DNA of 64,000 nucleotides from Geminicoccaceae bacterium (GTDB lineage Bacteria > Pseudomonadota > Alphaproteobacteria > Geminicoccales > Geminicoccaceae): assembly GCA_028285265.1 (NCBI GenBank), contig JANQPX010000054.1, positions 1-64,000 on the forward strand, read 5' to 3'. A program made the translations under genes and the position numbers. How positions within the stretch are numbered: the stretch's first letter is position 1; each line of letters opens with the position of its first letter. The notes beneath the pieces were generated by a model, which had not been told where the DNA came from, made no database searches, and saw only the letters and a program-made list of their open reading frames with translations. Below are positions 9,094 to 17,919 of the stretch, piece by piece.

Positions 9094-10599
9094 ATGGCTA
9101 CCATCTCAGAAGGCGACCTAATCGATAGCATCGCCGATGCTCTTCAGTATATCTCCTATTACCATCCACCAGACTATATCCGAGCACTGGCAGCTGCTTG
9201 GCGCCGGGAAGAAGCCGAGGGTGCGAAGAATGCGATGGCCCAAATCCTGGTCAATTCGCGCATGGCGGCTATCGGTCGTCGCCCAATCTGTCAGGATACA
9301 GGGGTTGCTAACGTCTTCATTGAGATGGGCGTCGACGCCCAATTGAAGATCAGTCGTCCTCTTCAAGAAGTCGTCGATGACGCGGTGCGCCGCGCTTACC
9401 AGCATGATGCCAATCCGCTTCGTGCCTCCGTCGTTGTCGACCCATTCGACAGTCGCAAGAACAGCGGCGACAACACGCCGGCAATGCTTCACCTAGAGAT
9501 GGTCGCCGGTGAACAGGTCTCCGTACACGTCGCTGCGAAGGGCGGCGGCTCGGAAAATAAAGCTAAATTTACTGTCCTAAACCCGTCGGAGTCGGTTGCC
9601 GACTGGGTGGTCAACACGGTCGAATCACTTGGTGCAGGGTGGTGTCCCCCAGGTTATCTCGGCATTGGTGTTGGCGGCAGTTCCGATCGATCTATGGTCC
9701 TTGCGAAGCAGGCCTTGAATGAACCAATCGACATGTTCGATCTCAAACGCCGTGGCCCCCAAAACCGGACGGAAGAGCTTCGTCTTGAGATCTATGACCG
9801 TGTGAATGCCCTCGGCATTGGCGCACAAGGACTAGGGGGACTAACGACGGTACTCGACGTGAAAATCAGGAGCTTTCCAACTCATGCTGCCTCACTGCCT
9901 GTCGGCATGATTCCCAATTGCGCAGCAACCCGTCATGCACACTTTAGTCTGGATGGTACGGGCCCTGTAGCTCTCGTCCCGCCAGACCTTGCGGACTGGC
10001 CGGAAATCCTGCTGGATCAGGCGAGCAGTCATGCACGACGGATCGATCTCGATAGATTGACCGATGATGTCGTCCAATCCTTTGCTCCAGGCGAGACGCT
10101 TTTGTTAAATGGCACGCTCTACACAGGGAGAGACGCTGCGCATAAACGCATGGTCGATATCCTTGACGGAGGTGGTGATCTGCCGGTCGACCTCAAAGGA
10201 CGCGCCATTTACTATGTGGGGCCGGTTGATGCCGTGGGCGACGAGGTTATTGGTCCGGCCGGCCCAACAACCGCAACAAGAATGGATCGGTTTACAGATC
10301 GTGTTCTCGAAGCGACAGGCCTCCGATTAATGATTGGTAAAGCGGAACGTGGGCCGGTAGCAATCGATGCGATCAAGAAACATGAGGCAGCTTATCTCAT
10401 TGCTGTGGGCGGTGCTGCCTATCTTGTCTCAAAGGCGATCCGAGAAGCGGAGCCTGTCGCCTTTCAGGATCTAGGTATGGAGGCCATCTACCGCCTGCGC
10501 GTTGAGGATATGCCTGTTATGGTGGCGGTGACCAGTCAAGGACAATCCGTTCATGAGACAGGCCCGGCACGGTGGCGCCGCGCCGCTGTATCGGCGTGA
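9094..10599 (+). CDS. Class I fumarate hydratase ([4Fe-4S], FumA/FumB type)
   Basis: Iron-sulfur fumarase interconverting fumarate and malate in the TCA cycle; 501 aa, with the fused alpha and beta domains of the class. The three cluster cysteines are visible: Cys66 (ICQDTG), Cys184 (GWCPPG) and Cys276 (PNCAATRH). Their spacings (118 and 92) are close to those of E. coli FumA. The KGGGSENKAK motif is also typical. The ATG at 9094 is preferred over the TTG at 9088 because GAGG sits 7 nt upstream of it. Related class I enzymes include L(+)-tartrate dehydratases; the fused single-chain form favours fumarase. The oxygen-labile cluster is typical of low-oxygen or iron-replete expression (general knowledge). 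Confidence 0.92.
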   Translation: MATISEGDLIDSIADALQYISYYHPPDYIRALAAAWRREEAEGAKNAMAQILVNSRMAAIGRRPICQDTGVANVFIEMGVDAQLKISRPLQEVVDDAVRRAYQHDANPLRASVVVDPFDSRKNSGDNTPAMLHLEMVAGEQVSVHVAAKGGGSENKAKFTVLNPSESVADWVVNTVESLGAGWCPPGYLGIGVGGSSDRSMVLAKQALNEPIDMFDLKRRGPQNRTEELRLEIYDRVNALGIGAQGLGGLTTVLDVKIRSFPTHAASLPVGMIPNCAATRHAHFSLDGTGPVALVPPDLADWPEILLDQASSHARRIDLDRLTDDVVQSFAPGETLLLNGTLYTGRDAAHKRMVDILDGGGDLPVDLKGRAIYYVGPVDAVGDEVIGPAGPTTATRMDRFTDRVLEATGLRLMIGKAERGPVAIDAIKKHEAAYLIAVGGAAYLVSKAIREAEPVAFQDLGMEAIYRLRVEDMPVMVAVTSQGQSVHETGPARWRRAAVSA

Positions 10600-10616
10600 A
10601 GTAAGAGCCGGGCGAG

Positions 10617-11483
10617 ATGGCTATTCGACATAGACATATTAGCGTCAATGGTCTCTGTTTCCATGTCGCCGAGATTGGGCAAGGAGCGCCCTTAATTCTC
10701 CTCCATGGCTGGCCGGAATTCTGGGCAACCTGGGAGCCATTGATGCTCCGCCTGTCGGACCGTTTCCATTTGATGGCTCCTGATTTTCGCGGTTTCGGAG
10801 ACAGCGCCAAGCCTGATCGGGAGCCTACCGATCAAGCCGGCGCTAATGTCCACGCCAACGACATCCTGGCGATCATGGACGCTCTGTCGCTCGATGATGC
10901 AGGATTTGTTGGCCACGACATCGGAGCTTACGTCATGCAAGAGCTGGCGCGCGCTCATCCCGAGCGCTGCACCAAGCTTCTCTTTTTCAATTGTCCCACA
11001 CACGGTGTCGGCGTGCGTTGGCGTGACCCTGACCATATCAATCAAATTTGGTATCAAACCTTTCATCAAATGCCCTATGCAGCACAAATCGTCGGGGCCA
11101 CGCGCGATAGCTGCCGGGCGCATATCGGGCATTTTCTGAAACACTGGTCTTACAAAGAAAACGCCTTCGACGACGCGTTAGAACGCTGGATCGACAATTT
11201 TATGCTCCCCGGAAATCTCCAAGGTGGATTCAACTTCTATTTGAGCCAGAATGCCAAACGACTTGCTGTAATGACTGGTACGGCACCGAAGCCCGAAAAG
11301 ATCAAGGTACCAACGCGTGTTGTATGGGGACGGCATGATCCCGTCCTCAGGGTGGAATGGGCGGACGCCTTACCCGATGCTTTCGAGAATGTCTCGATCG
11401 ACGTCGCCGAGGATTGTGGCCATTTTGTCCATTACGAAAATCCGGACCGTGCGGCTGATGAGATTGCCGCCTTCTTCACGTGA
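10617..11483 (+). CDS. Alpha/beta hydrolase (epoxide hydrolase / haloacetate dehalogenase-like)
   Basis: Single-domain hydrolase (288 aa) with an aspartate nucleophile: Asp101 in G-H-D-I-G-A, the oxyanion HGWPEFW motif at 30-36, a charge-relay Asp in WGRHDPVL and His in CGHFVHYENP. An Asp nucleophile places it in the epoxide hydrolase / haloalkane or haloacetate dehalogenase branch rather than the Ser esterases. No signal peptide is seen, so it is cytoplasmic. The start is 18 bp after the fumarase stop, with GGGCGAG upstream. Substrate cannot be assigned from sequence. Confidence 0.88.
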   Translation: MAIRHRHISVNGLCFHVAEIGQGAPLILLHGWPEFWATWEPLMLRLSDRFHLMAPDFRGFGDSAKPDREPTDQAGANVHANDILAIMDALSLDDAGFVGHDIGAYVMQELARAHPERCTKLLFFNCPTHGVGVRWRDPDHINQIWYQTFHQMPYAAQIVGATRDSCRAHIGHFLKHWSYKENAFDDALERWIDNFMLPGNLQGGFNFYLSQNAKRLAVMTGTAPKPEKIKVPTRVVWGRHDPVLRVEWADALPDAFENVSIDVAEDCGHFVHYENPDRAADEIAAFFT

Positions 11484-11496
11484 AAGAACAACTGCC

Positions 11497-12849
11497 ATGC
11501 GGATAATCATGCTTTTCCTGCTGGCCTCTGTCCTTGGCAGCGCACGTCTCGGAGCGGAAGACGCCACCATCGGTGTCGAGCTGGTGATCGATGGGCTAAC
11601 AGCGCCGATCGATCTGGCTGATCCTGACGATGGTACTGGTCGGCTATTCATCGTCGAGCAACAAGGTATCGTCCAGATTTTGGAAGACGACGGCGTGTTA
11701 GCCGAGACACCACTTCTCGATCTCCGTCCTCATCTTCTCATTCTCAAGAACGACTTTGAAGAGCGTGGACTACTCGGCTTTGCACTCCATCCCGAATTCA
11801 CGACGAATGGCCGTCTCTATGTGAGTTATGCGGCTCCGCTGCGCAATGGTGCACCTTCACGCTGGAACTACACGAGACGGATTTCCGAGCTGACATTGAG
11901 CCTCGACGCCGACAGCATTGATCTCGGAACAGAACGCATCCTGATCGAACTCGACTGGCCTAGCCGAAAGCACAATGGTGGCGGTCTCGCTTTTGGTCCA
12001 GATGGATTTCTTTATATTGGCCTCGGCGACGGCGGCGGCGCTCACGGTGTCGGTGAGGACGTCATCTGGTCAGCCTTTGACGTACCTGCTGAGCAGCTCT
12101 ATTGGGATCGCCTCGCCCAAGATACAACCTCCCTCTTCGGCAGCATCCTGCGCATCGACATCGACAAGGGCTTTCCTGGCTACAGCGTACCTCCAGATAA
12201 TCCCTTCGTCGGCAAACAAGGCCGCGACGAGATCTACGCGTTCGGTTTCAGGAATCCCTACCGTATTGCCTTCGATAGCCTGGGTCGCGGGGATTTTCTC
12301 GTGACCGCCATTGCCGAAACCCTCTGGGAGGCAATTTACCTGGTTGACCGTCCCGGCAACTATGGCTGGCCAATCCGAGAAGGAACGCACTGTATAGACC
12401 GCACAGCGCCTCGAAATCCCCCACCAGACTGTCCACGCAGTGGACCAGATGGCTCGCTCATCCACGACCCAATCGTCGAATATCCGAACATGCAAGTCAT
12501 GCACCCAGATACGTTGATGGCGGCTCTCGGCGCGGAGACGCGTGGCGTCGGCACGGCGGTGGTAGGTGGTCGGATCTATCGTGGCACAGCCTTGCCCGAA
12601 CTCGTCGGCAAGCTGGTCTTCGCCGACTGGAGTGCTGCGTTTGAGACACCTTCCGGACAGCTTTTTCTGGCAACGCCGCCTGCGCGATGGCGCGATCTTT
12701 GGTCATTCGAAAAGCTCACCGAACTTGAGACCAGAATTATCAGCGTAGCGGAAGACGCCAAAGGCGAGCTTTATGTGCTTACCAATGATCAGTTCGGCCC
12801 GTTTGGTGACACAGGAAAGGTGTTCAAGATCGTGCCGCCGCATGACTAA
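11497..12849 (+). CDS. Secreted PQQ-dependent sugar dehydrogenase (glucose/sorbosone dehydrogenase family)
   Basis: Periplasmic six-bladed beta-propeller of the glucose/sorbosone dehydrogenase (GSDH, HHIP-like) family, 450 aa. The ATG at 11497, 13 bp after the preceding stop, begins an obvious signal peptide (MRIIMLFLLASVLGSARLGA). Family landmarks are the RLFIVEQQGIVQIL first blade, HNGGGLAFGPDGFLYIGLGDGG, and GFRNPYRIAFD. Members oxidise aldose sugars using PQQ and Ca2+; no PQQ synthesis gene is in this window. The long upstream frame to 11317 overlaps the hydrolase gene in another frame and is not coding. Confidence 0.9.
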   Translation: MRIIMLFLLASVLGSARLGAEDATIGVELVIDGLTAPIDLADPDDGTGRLFIVEQQGIVQILEDDGVLAETPLLDLRPHLLILKNDFEERGLLGFALHPEFTTNGRLYVSYAAPLRNGAPSRWNYTRRISELTLSLDADSIDLGTERILIELDWPSRKHNGGGLAFGPDGFLYIGLGDGGGAHGVGEDVIWSAFDVPAEQLYWDRLAQDTTSLFGSILRIDIDKGFPGYSVPPDNPFVGKQGRDEIYAFGFRNPYRIAFDSLGRGDFLVTAIAETLWEAIYLVDRPGNYGWPIREGTHCIDRTAPRNPPPDCPRSGPDGSLIHDPIVEYPNMQVMHPDTLMAALGAETRGVGTAVVGGRIYRGTALPELVGKLVFADWSAAFETPSGQLFLATPPARWRDLWSFEKLTELETRIISVAEDAKGELYVLTNDQFGPFGDTGKVFKIVPPHD

Positions 12850-12983
12850 GAACCGGTGCTTGCGAAGCATGACTATAATACGCTCGTTAAGGTTCTGACG
12901 CTTACCAAGCCTTTGGTCGCTGAGAGACTTCGTGTACAGTCGACGTTGCACGAAAAAACACACGACCGATCGGGAGGATGACA

Positions 12984-13853
12984 GTGGCGGTCCCGTTGGG
13001 CCTTTTGGAGATGTGGCTGAAACGCCAGCTCGCTGAGCCTGCTCGAGCCTGGTTCGAAGACCAGATAGCTAAACTCTCGCCGGAATCGGCTGACCGGGAC
13101 CTGTATTTGGCGCTTGGCATGGTCCCGAGAAAGCTCGGCAAAGATGACTTAGCCCTCCTGCCTTCAGATCTGGAACAAGCTGGGGCAGCCCGGCCTGGTT
13201 GGGACCCAAGTGGGCTTTCCATCGATCAGGCCGCGCGGATCGCGATCCTGCTGCGGGCCGGCGGCGAAGGCGAGCGATTTCGTGATCGCTTCACCCAGCT
13301 ATGCCGCACCGCCGATATGGCCGAGCAAGTAGCTTTCTACCGAGGGCTTCCGCTCTATCCTGATCCCGAACTTCTCACCCATCAGGCGGGCGAAGCAGCG
13401 CGTACAAATATGCGCTCTGTGTTTGAAGCTCTAGCCCATAACAATCCCTATCCTTTTGAACAGTTTGACGAAAATCGCTGGAACCACTTGGTGCTCAAAG
13501 CGCTCTTCATCGGCAGCAAGCTGCACCCAATTCAAGGCCTTGGGCAGCGCGCCAACACCGAGCTTGCGCGTATTCTTCGTGACTATGCGCACGAACGCTG
13601 GGCTGCAGGACGACATGTCACGCCGGAGCTCTGGCGTTCTGTTGGCGATGCGCCAAGCCTCGAGAGCGGTACCCTCGATGATCTGAGACGTGCTCTTGAG
13701 GGCCGAGATCCACTTGAGCAGCGCGGTGCTGCCCTGGCACTTGCCAGCCGTTCCGAACCTGAAGCCCTAACACTGCTTGCGACAGCGCCTGATCTAGAGA
13801 GAGATATCGAACAAGGCCGACTATCCTGGGATAGCCTGGCCAAGCAGCTCTAG
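12984..13853 (+). CDS. eboA: EboA-family protein
   Basis: Helical protein (289 aa) resembling EboA, first gene of the ebo (edb) metabolite cluster known from cyanobacteria, eustigmatophyte algae and their endosymbionts, where it is linked to export or traffic of a hydrophobic metabolite such as scytonemin monomer. The assignment rests on the N-terminal LEMWLKRQL/ARAWFEDQI pattern, the HNNPYPFEQFDENRWNHLVLKALFIG core and the eboB-like gene 32 bp downstream. The GTG at 12984 has GGGAGG 6 nt upstream; the in-frame ATG at 12978 abuts that site and is less likely. Molecular activity is unknown for the family. No membrane segment or cysteine centre stands out. Confidence 0.8.
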   Translation: MAVPLGLLEMWLKRQLAEPARAWFEDQIAKLSPESADRDLYLALGMVPRKLGKDDLALLPSDLEQAGAARPGWDPSGLSIDQAARIAILLRAGGEGERFRDRFTQLCRTADMAEQVAFYRGLPLYPDPELLTHQAGEAARTNMRSVFEALAHNNPYPFEQFDENRWNHLVLKALFIGSKLHPIQGLGQRANTELARILRDYAHERWAAGRHVTPELWRSVGDAPSLESGTLDDLRRALEGRDPLEQRGAALALASRSEPEALTLLATAPDLERDIEQGRLSWDSLAKQL

Positions 13854-13885
13854 GCGAGCGTGCTCCCAGGCGGAGGACTACCAAA

Positions 13886-14809
13886 GTGTATATCGATCCC
13901 CACACCCATATGATTTCTCGTACGACAGACGACTATGAGGCAATGGCGGCAGCCGGCATCGTCGCGTTGATTGAGCCTGCTTTTTGGCTTGGCCAACCGC
14001 GCACTTATGTTGGTGCCTATATTGATTACCTCTCCATGATCGTTGGCTGGGAGCGATTTCGCGCGAGCCAATTCGGTATTCGCCACTATTGCACGGTCGG
14101 TCTGAACTCAAAGGAGGCGAACAATCCTGAGCTCGCGGAAGGCGTGATGGAGATTCTTCCTCGGTTCGCATTGAAGGAAGGTGTCGTCGCGATCGGCGAG
14201 ATTGGCTATGACGAACAAACTGACGCTGAGGACAAATACTTCCGACTCCAGCTTGAACTCGCCAAAGAGCTTGATCTGCCAATCATGATCCACACGCCGC
14301 ATCGCGACAAAAAGCGTGGTACCACTCGTTCGATGGACGTCATTGAGGAACACAATGTGGATGTGACCAAAGTCATCATCGATCACAATAATGAAGAGAC
14401 CGTCGAAGAGGTGCTGAATCGAGGCTATTGGGCCGCGTTTTCGATCTATCCATCGACCAAAATGGGAAATGAGCGGATGGTCGAAATTGTCATGAACTAT
14501 GGCGCAGAACGAATCATTGTGGATAGCGCCTGCGATTGGGGAATTTCGGAACCCCTTGGTGTGCCAAAGACTGCGAAGCTTGCCATAGAGCGAGGGGTGC
14601 CTGAAGGACATGTACGAAAAATCTGCTATCAAAATGCCCTTGATGCCTATGGCCAGTCAGGCCAGATGAAAGAGGACGATTGGCTGAACCCAGCGCCGAT
14701 CGATCAGCGTTTGCTCTATGAAGGCAATTCGATCCTGAGGGGCGGGCGCGAAGCCGTGGTCGAGGAGCCAAAAGTGCAGCGTAATCGTGACAACCTCATT
14801 ATCGAATAG
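13886..14809 (+). CDS. eboB: EboB-like TatD-family metal-dependent hydrolase
   Basis: TIM-barrel metal hydrolase of the TatD/amidohydrolase type, 307 aa. Metal ligands are evident: H6-T-H8 (DPHTHM), Glu in IGEIGYD, His in IMIHTPH, His in IIDHNN and Asp in VDSACDWG. The GTG start has GGAGGA 8-9 nt upstream. In ebo clusters this protein follows EboA, as here; the further partners (UbiA-like prenyltransferase, dehydroquinate-synthase-like protein, EboE, EboF) are absent from the window. Substrate unknown. It may alternatively act as an independent amidohydrolase. Confidence 0.85.
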   Translation: MYIDPHTHMISRTTDDYEAMAAAGIVALIEPAFWLGQPRTYVGAYIDYLSMIVGWERFRASQFGIRHYCTVGLNSKEANNPELAEGVMEILPRFALKEGVVAIGEIGYDEQTDAEDKYFRLQLELAKELDLPIMIHTPHRDKKRGTTRSMDVIEEHNVDVTKVIIDHNNEETVEEVLNRGYWAAFSIYPSTKMGNERMVEIVMNYGAERIIVDSACDWGISEPLGVPKTAKLAIERGVPEGHVRKICYQNALDAYGQSGQMKEDDWLNPAPIDQRLLYEGNSILRGGREAVVEEPKVQRNRDNLIIE

Positions 14810-14821
14810 AGAGCCTGAACT

Positions 14822-15280
14822 ATGAATCGTTGGACCGTTTATCTCTCGGGTGAGATCCATTCGGATTGGCGCGAACGCATTATCGAGGGCGCAGGGGCGG
14901 CAGATTTACCAATAACGTTCACCGCTCCGGTCACTAACCATGCGGCGTCGGATGAGTGTGGTGTCGCAATCCTCGGCGATGAGGAAAACCCTTTCTGGAA
15001 GGACCATAAAGGGGCCAGTGTCAATGCAATCCGCACGCGCACACTGATCGAAAAAGCCGACATCGTCGTTGTTCGGTTTGGGGACAAATATAAGCAGTGG
15101 AACGCAGCTTTCGATGCCGGCTTTGCGTCGGCCCTCGGCAAGCCACTGATCATCAATCACACGTCTGATTTGACTCACCCGCTTAAAGAAGTCGATGCTG
15201 CAGCCCATGCCGTCTGCGAAACTCCCGAGCAGGTCGTCCAGGTTCTCGGCTACGTCATCACCGCAAAACTGCCGGCTTAG
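14822..15280 (+). CDS. ytoQ: YtoQ family protein
   Basis: Small cytoplasmic protein (152 aa) of the YtoQ family, a Rossmann-like fold related to nucleoside 2-deoxyribosyltransferases. It begins with the family pattern WTVYLSGEIHSDWR and has DIVVVRFGDKYKQWNAAFDAG, the stretch that carries the acidic and aromatic residues of the relatives. No function has been shown for the family as far as I know. It starts 12 bp after eboB and is very likely co-transcribed with it. Confidence 0.85.
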   Translation: MNRWTVYLSGEIHSDWRERIIEGAGAADLPITFTAPVTNHAASDECGVAILGDEENPFWKDHKGASVNAIRTRTLIEKADIVVVRFGDKYKQWNAAFDAGFASALGKPLIINHTSDLTHPLKEVDAAAHAVCETPEQVVQVLGYVITAKLPA

Positions 15281-15339
15281 TGGCTATACTGGACCATTGG
15301 CACAAAACGAGTTGCTGTTGAGTCAAAGGAGATGCCGAC

Positions 15340-15702
15340 GTGGCCGTCTTGAGGATCGTGCCGGACATCAAGTTCAAGAACCCCGAGGAGACTAAGACCT
15401 TCTATCGGGATGTTCTCGGTCTTGATGTTGCAATGGATCAGGGTTGGATCATTACGTTTGCCAGCGCGGAAAGCACCAGACCTCAAGTTAGTGTCATGTC
15501 TGAAGGTGGTTCCGGCACTCCTGTGCCAGACATCTCGATTGAGGTCGACAATATTGATGCGGTCTATGAGAAAGCGCGAGCAATAGGCTGTGACATCGTC
15601 TATGCGATGACTGATGAACCTTGGGGCGTTCGCCGCTTCTATGTCCGCGATCCAGCCGGAAAGCTCTTGAACATCTTGGCACACAAAGACGTCCGTAGCT
15701 GA
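15340..15702 (+). CDS. VOC (glyoxalase / extradiol dioxygenase fold) protein
   Basis: Small vicinal-oxygen-chelate protein (120 aa): an N-terminal half with KNPEETKTFYRDVLGLDV and a C-terminal half with GVRRFYVRDPAGKLLNIL, the paired beta-alpha-beta-beta-beta units of the glyoxalase superfamily. The GTG at 15340 is supported by AAGGAG 8 nt upstream. Canonical metal positions are only partly filled (an acidic Glu/Asp may be missing in the first half), so it might bind rather than transform a ligand. It ends the ebo-like run. Confidence 0.8.
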   Translation: MAVLRIVPDIKFKNPEETKTFYRDVLGLDVAMDQGWIITFASAESTRPQVSVMSEGGSGTPVPDISIEVDNIDAVYEKARAIGCDIVYAMTDEPWGVRRFYVRDPAGKLLNILAHKDVRS

Positions 15703-15985
15703 CATCGCGACAAGCCGTTTATGGCGGCGACAGACATCTAACGGTGTCGACTGCATCACGTCAAAAGCGATCAACGAACCGACCTCAATAGTTGCGACGT
15801 TTCGGCCAAATGTATACCCGAAGGGCTCGCCAATATCGGGATGTCGATAGCCGCAGCCCACCGCGGGGCTGCATCGAATCTTATGGGAGCGGAGATACCA
15901 GGATCCTCGTCGCAAGGTCCTTGGTGATGAGGCGCGTTTGGTGTTTCATAGACCTATCCACAAACGTCAATTGAGGGAGGGTATG

Positions 15986-17032
15986 ATGCGGCTATTTCGG
16001 ACGATCAGTTTTCCTTTGATATTGATTGCTGTCGTGAGCCTTTTGGTTCCCAATGGCGCTGATGCGAAAACCCGCTGGAAGATGCATTCTGCCTTTGGAC
16101 AGAATGTTGCTGTGATTGGTCCCGTCGGCCATCGCATCGCCGATTGGGTGAACAAGGCTACCAACGGCGACTTCGAGATCAAGGTGTTTGAGCCTGGCGC
16201 GATCGTCGGAGGTTTTGCTTATTACGATGCCGTTGCTGAAGGAGCGCTTGATGCTGCTTACGGGACACCTGGCGCCAATCAAGGCAAAAATTCTGCATAT
16301 AATTTCTTTTCGACGTGGCCGTTCGGTCCCCCAGCTCCCGAATTCCTCGCTTGGCTTCTATACGGCGGCGGGATTGAACTCGCGAACGAAATGTATGCCC
16401 GCGATGGCATCAAGTTTCATGCTTGCGGCATGATACCACCAGAAACGTCGGGATGGTTCCGCGAGGAGATCAAGACGTTGGAAGATCTCCAAGGACTGAA
16501 GATGCGCTTCTTCGGCCTTGGTGCGAAGGTGATGCAAAAATTTGGAGTCTCGACGCAGCTTCTCGCAGGCGGTGACATCTACCCTGCCCTCGAGCTTGGC
16601 ACGATTGACGCGACCGAGTTTTCGATGCCGGCAATCGACCGTTCTTATGGCTTCTATCAGATCGCCAAGTACAATTATTTCCCAGGTTGGCATCAACAAA
16701 GCACCACGAATGAGATCTTGGTGAATATGGAGAAATGGGACGCCTTAACTGAGCAAGAACAGACCATCTTCGAGATCGCGTGTAAGGCCAATATTGCTCA
16801 GGAAATTGCTGAAGGTGAGTTCCTGCAGGCTGACGCTATGGCTGCCAATGTTGCCGATGGGGTGACCAACGTTCAGTGGTCCGATGAGGTCCTTGCTGAG
16901 TTCGAAGCGGCTTGGGACGAAGTGATTGCTGAAGAAGTTGCGTCCAATGCGGACTCGAAGCGAATTTGGGAGTCGATTACTGCCTTTCGTGACAAGTTCA
17001 AGATCTGGGGAGATATGGGGTACCTGAAATAG
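15986..17032 (+). CDS. TRAP transporter solute-binding protein, 2-oxoacid (TakP) type, orphan
   Basis: Periplasmic binding protein (348 aa) of the DctP superfamily branch that includes TakP (2-oxoacids) and mannitol/lactate binders. A signal peptide runs from MRLFRTISFP to about DAK. The KMHSAFGQNVAVIGPVG opening, LQGLKMRFFGLGAKVMQKFG with its conserved Arg, and the GTIDATEFSMPAID segment are typical. GGAGGG upstream favours the ATG at 15986 over the one at 15983. No dctQ or dctM gene is adjacent: the only permeases in the window are about 9 kb away on the other strand with their own binding protein. It probably works with permeases elsewhere. Confidence 0.9.
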   Translation: MRLFRTISFPLILIAVVSLLVPNGADAKTRWKMHSAFGQNVAVIGPVGHRIADWVNKATNGDFEIKVFEPGAIVGGFAYYDAVAEGALDAAYGTPGANQGKNSAYNFFSTWPFGPPAPEFLAWLLYGGGIELANEMYARDGIKFHACGMIPPETSGWFREEIKTLEDLQGLKMRFFGLGAKVMQKFGVSTQLLAGGDIYPALELGTIDATEFSMPAIDRSYGFYQIAKYNYFPGWHQQSTTNEILVNMEKWDALTEQEQTIFEIACKANIAQEIAEGEFLQADAMAANVADGVTNVQWSDEVLAEFEAAWDEVIAEEVASNADSKRIWESITAFRDKFKIWGDMGYLK

Positions 17033-17044
17033 GACGTTGGCCGA

Positions 17045-17075
17045 AGCCAGCCGCGCACTGAGAGTCCGGCTGGCT
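17045..17075 (+). terminator. Inverted repeat downstream of the TakP-type gene
   Basis: A perfect 9-bp stem (AGCCAGCCG at 17045-17053, CGGCTGGCT at 17067-17075) with a 13-nt loop starts 12 bases after the stop codon. There is no T-run, so it is either a weak or Rho-assisted terminator or an mRNA-stabilising hairpin. Confidence 0.5.
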
Positions 17076-17114
17076 ACCATTCAGGATTCAAAATCAGCGT
17101 GAAGGCATGAGACA

Positions 17115-17145
17115 TGGCAGCTCGGTCAATCGCGGCGAGCTGCCA
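17115..17145. terminator. Second inverted repeat between convergent genes
   Basis: A perfect 10-bp stem (TGGCAGCTCG at 17115-17124, CGAGCTGCCA at 17136-17145) with an 11-nt loop overlaps the last codons of the - strand gene. With the repeat at 17045 it forms a paired hairpin block between convergent genes, as expected for bidirectional termination. No T-run is present. Confidence 0.45.
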
Positions 17146-17845
17146 GTCGCTGGTTTGGTGATGGGTCTTTTCTCGTCATCAAAATGATCGGTTCTTGGGC
17201 AAGGTAAAAGACTGGAAGCGAGTTGACGTCGACAATGCTGAAGGATAAGCGAACCGAGTCTTGAGTAGCAACGAACCCCTGATCAAATCGTAGTCGATCA
17301 AATGGTTCGTCCTGAATATGATTGTCGGCAAATCGGTCGGAGTATAGAGGCTCCCTAACAAGGCTGGGTTGGTCGAAGGAGAGACCATCACTATAAAGGC
17401 TGGCTTGTCCGGTTTGATCCCTAAGCTCTAAATCGAACCCCGACCAGCGCCAAGAGCTTTGGTTCATGATGACCTTGACCAAAGATCGTCTCAACACGCC
17501 TTGGTGCAGGGAACGGTCTTTGGCAATACGACTGGGCCGGATTGTCAAAACGGCAGGCTGGAGACTGAGTAACTCCTCCACCAAAATGATCGGATCGGAC
17601 GGTGTGCCATCGCCACTGGCTGAGATAAGACGGAAACCGCCGAGTTCGTCGCTGAACAGCAGGCCACCGGCTTCAAAGGATTCTGCCATGGCTTGATCAT
17701 CTGTGCCAAGCGCCGTGACAAAGAGGATCACGCCAATGAAGAGGGCGGAAACGGTCCCTGCCCAATGGTCAAGTGCGGGCTTTCTAGGCCACGCGAAGGC
17801 GCCGTAACATGTCAGAAGCACTTGGTGTTTGCTTGGACTGGCCAT
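17126..17845 (-). CDS. Exported protein of unknown function
   Basis: Not recognised. 239 aa from the ATG at 17845, which has AAAGGA about 8 nt upstream; a longer frame to 17962 would overlap the divergent rraA-like gene. A hydrophobic helix at residues about 28-48 (TVSALFIGVILFVTALGTD) followed by AMAESFEAGG looks like a signal anchor or late-cleaved signal. The rest is soluble, beta-rich and acidic, with a short repeated theme of Asp/Ser/Leu. Divergent from the RraA-like gene with 74 bp between starts. Confidence 0.6.
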   Translation of the reverse strand: MASPSKHQVLLTCYGAFAWPRKPALDHWAGTVSALFIGVILFVTALGTDDQAMAESFEAGGLLFSDELGGFRLISASGDGTPSDPIILVEELLSLQPAVLTIRPSRIAKDRSLHQGVLRRSLVKVIMNQSSWRWSGFDLELRDQTGQASLYSDGLSFDQPSLVREPLYSDRFADNHIQDEPFDRLRFDQGFVATQDSVRLSFSIVDVNSLPVFYLAQEPIILMTRKDPSPNQRLAARRD

Positions 17846-17919
17846 AAGGCAATCCTTTCGACCTTTTACCGCAATCCACTTCCCCTTTGACACTGTAGTC
17901 AAATCACCGAGGAAACGAC

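Noticed and set aside
15703..15915. Protein-like - strand text (GEPFGYTFGRNVATIEVG) after the VOC gene
   Set aside because: The frame continues as the antisense of the VOC gene and has no matching stop, start or ribosome-binding site. A decayed gene fragment is possible but cannot be supported.
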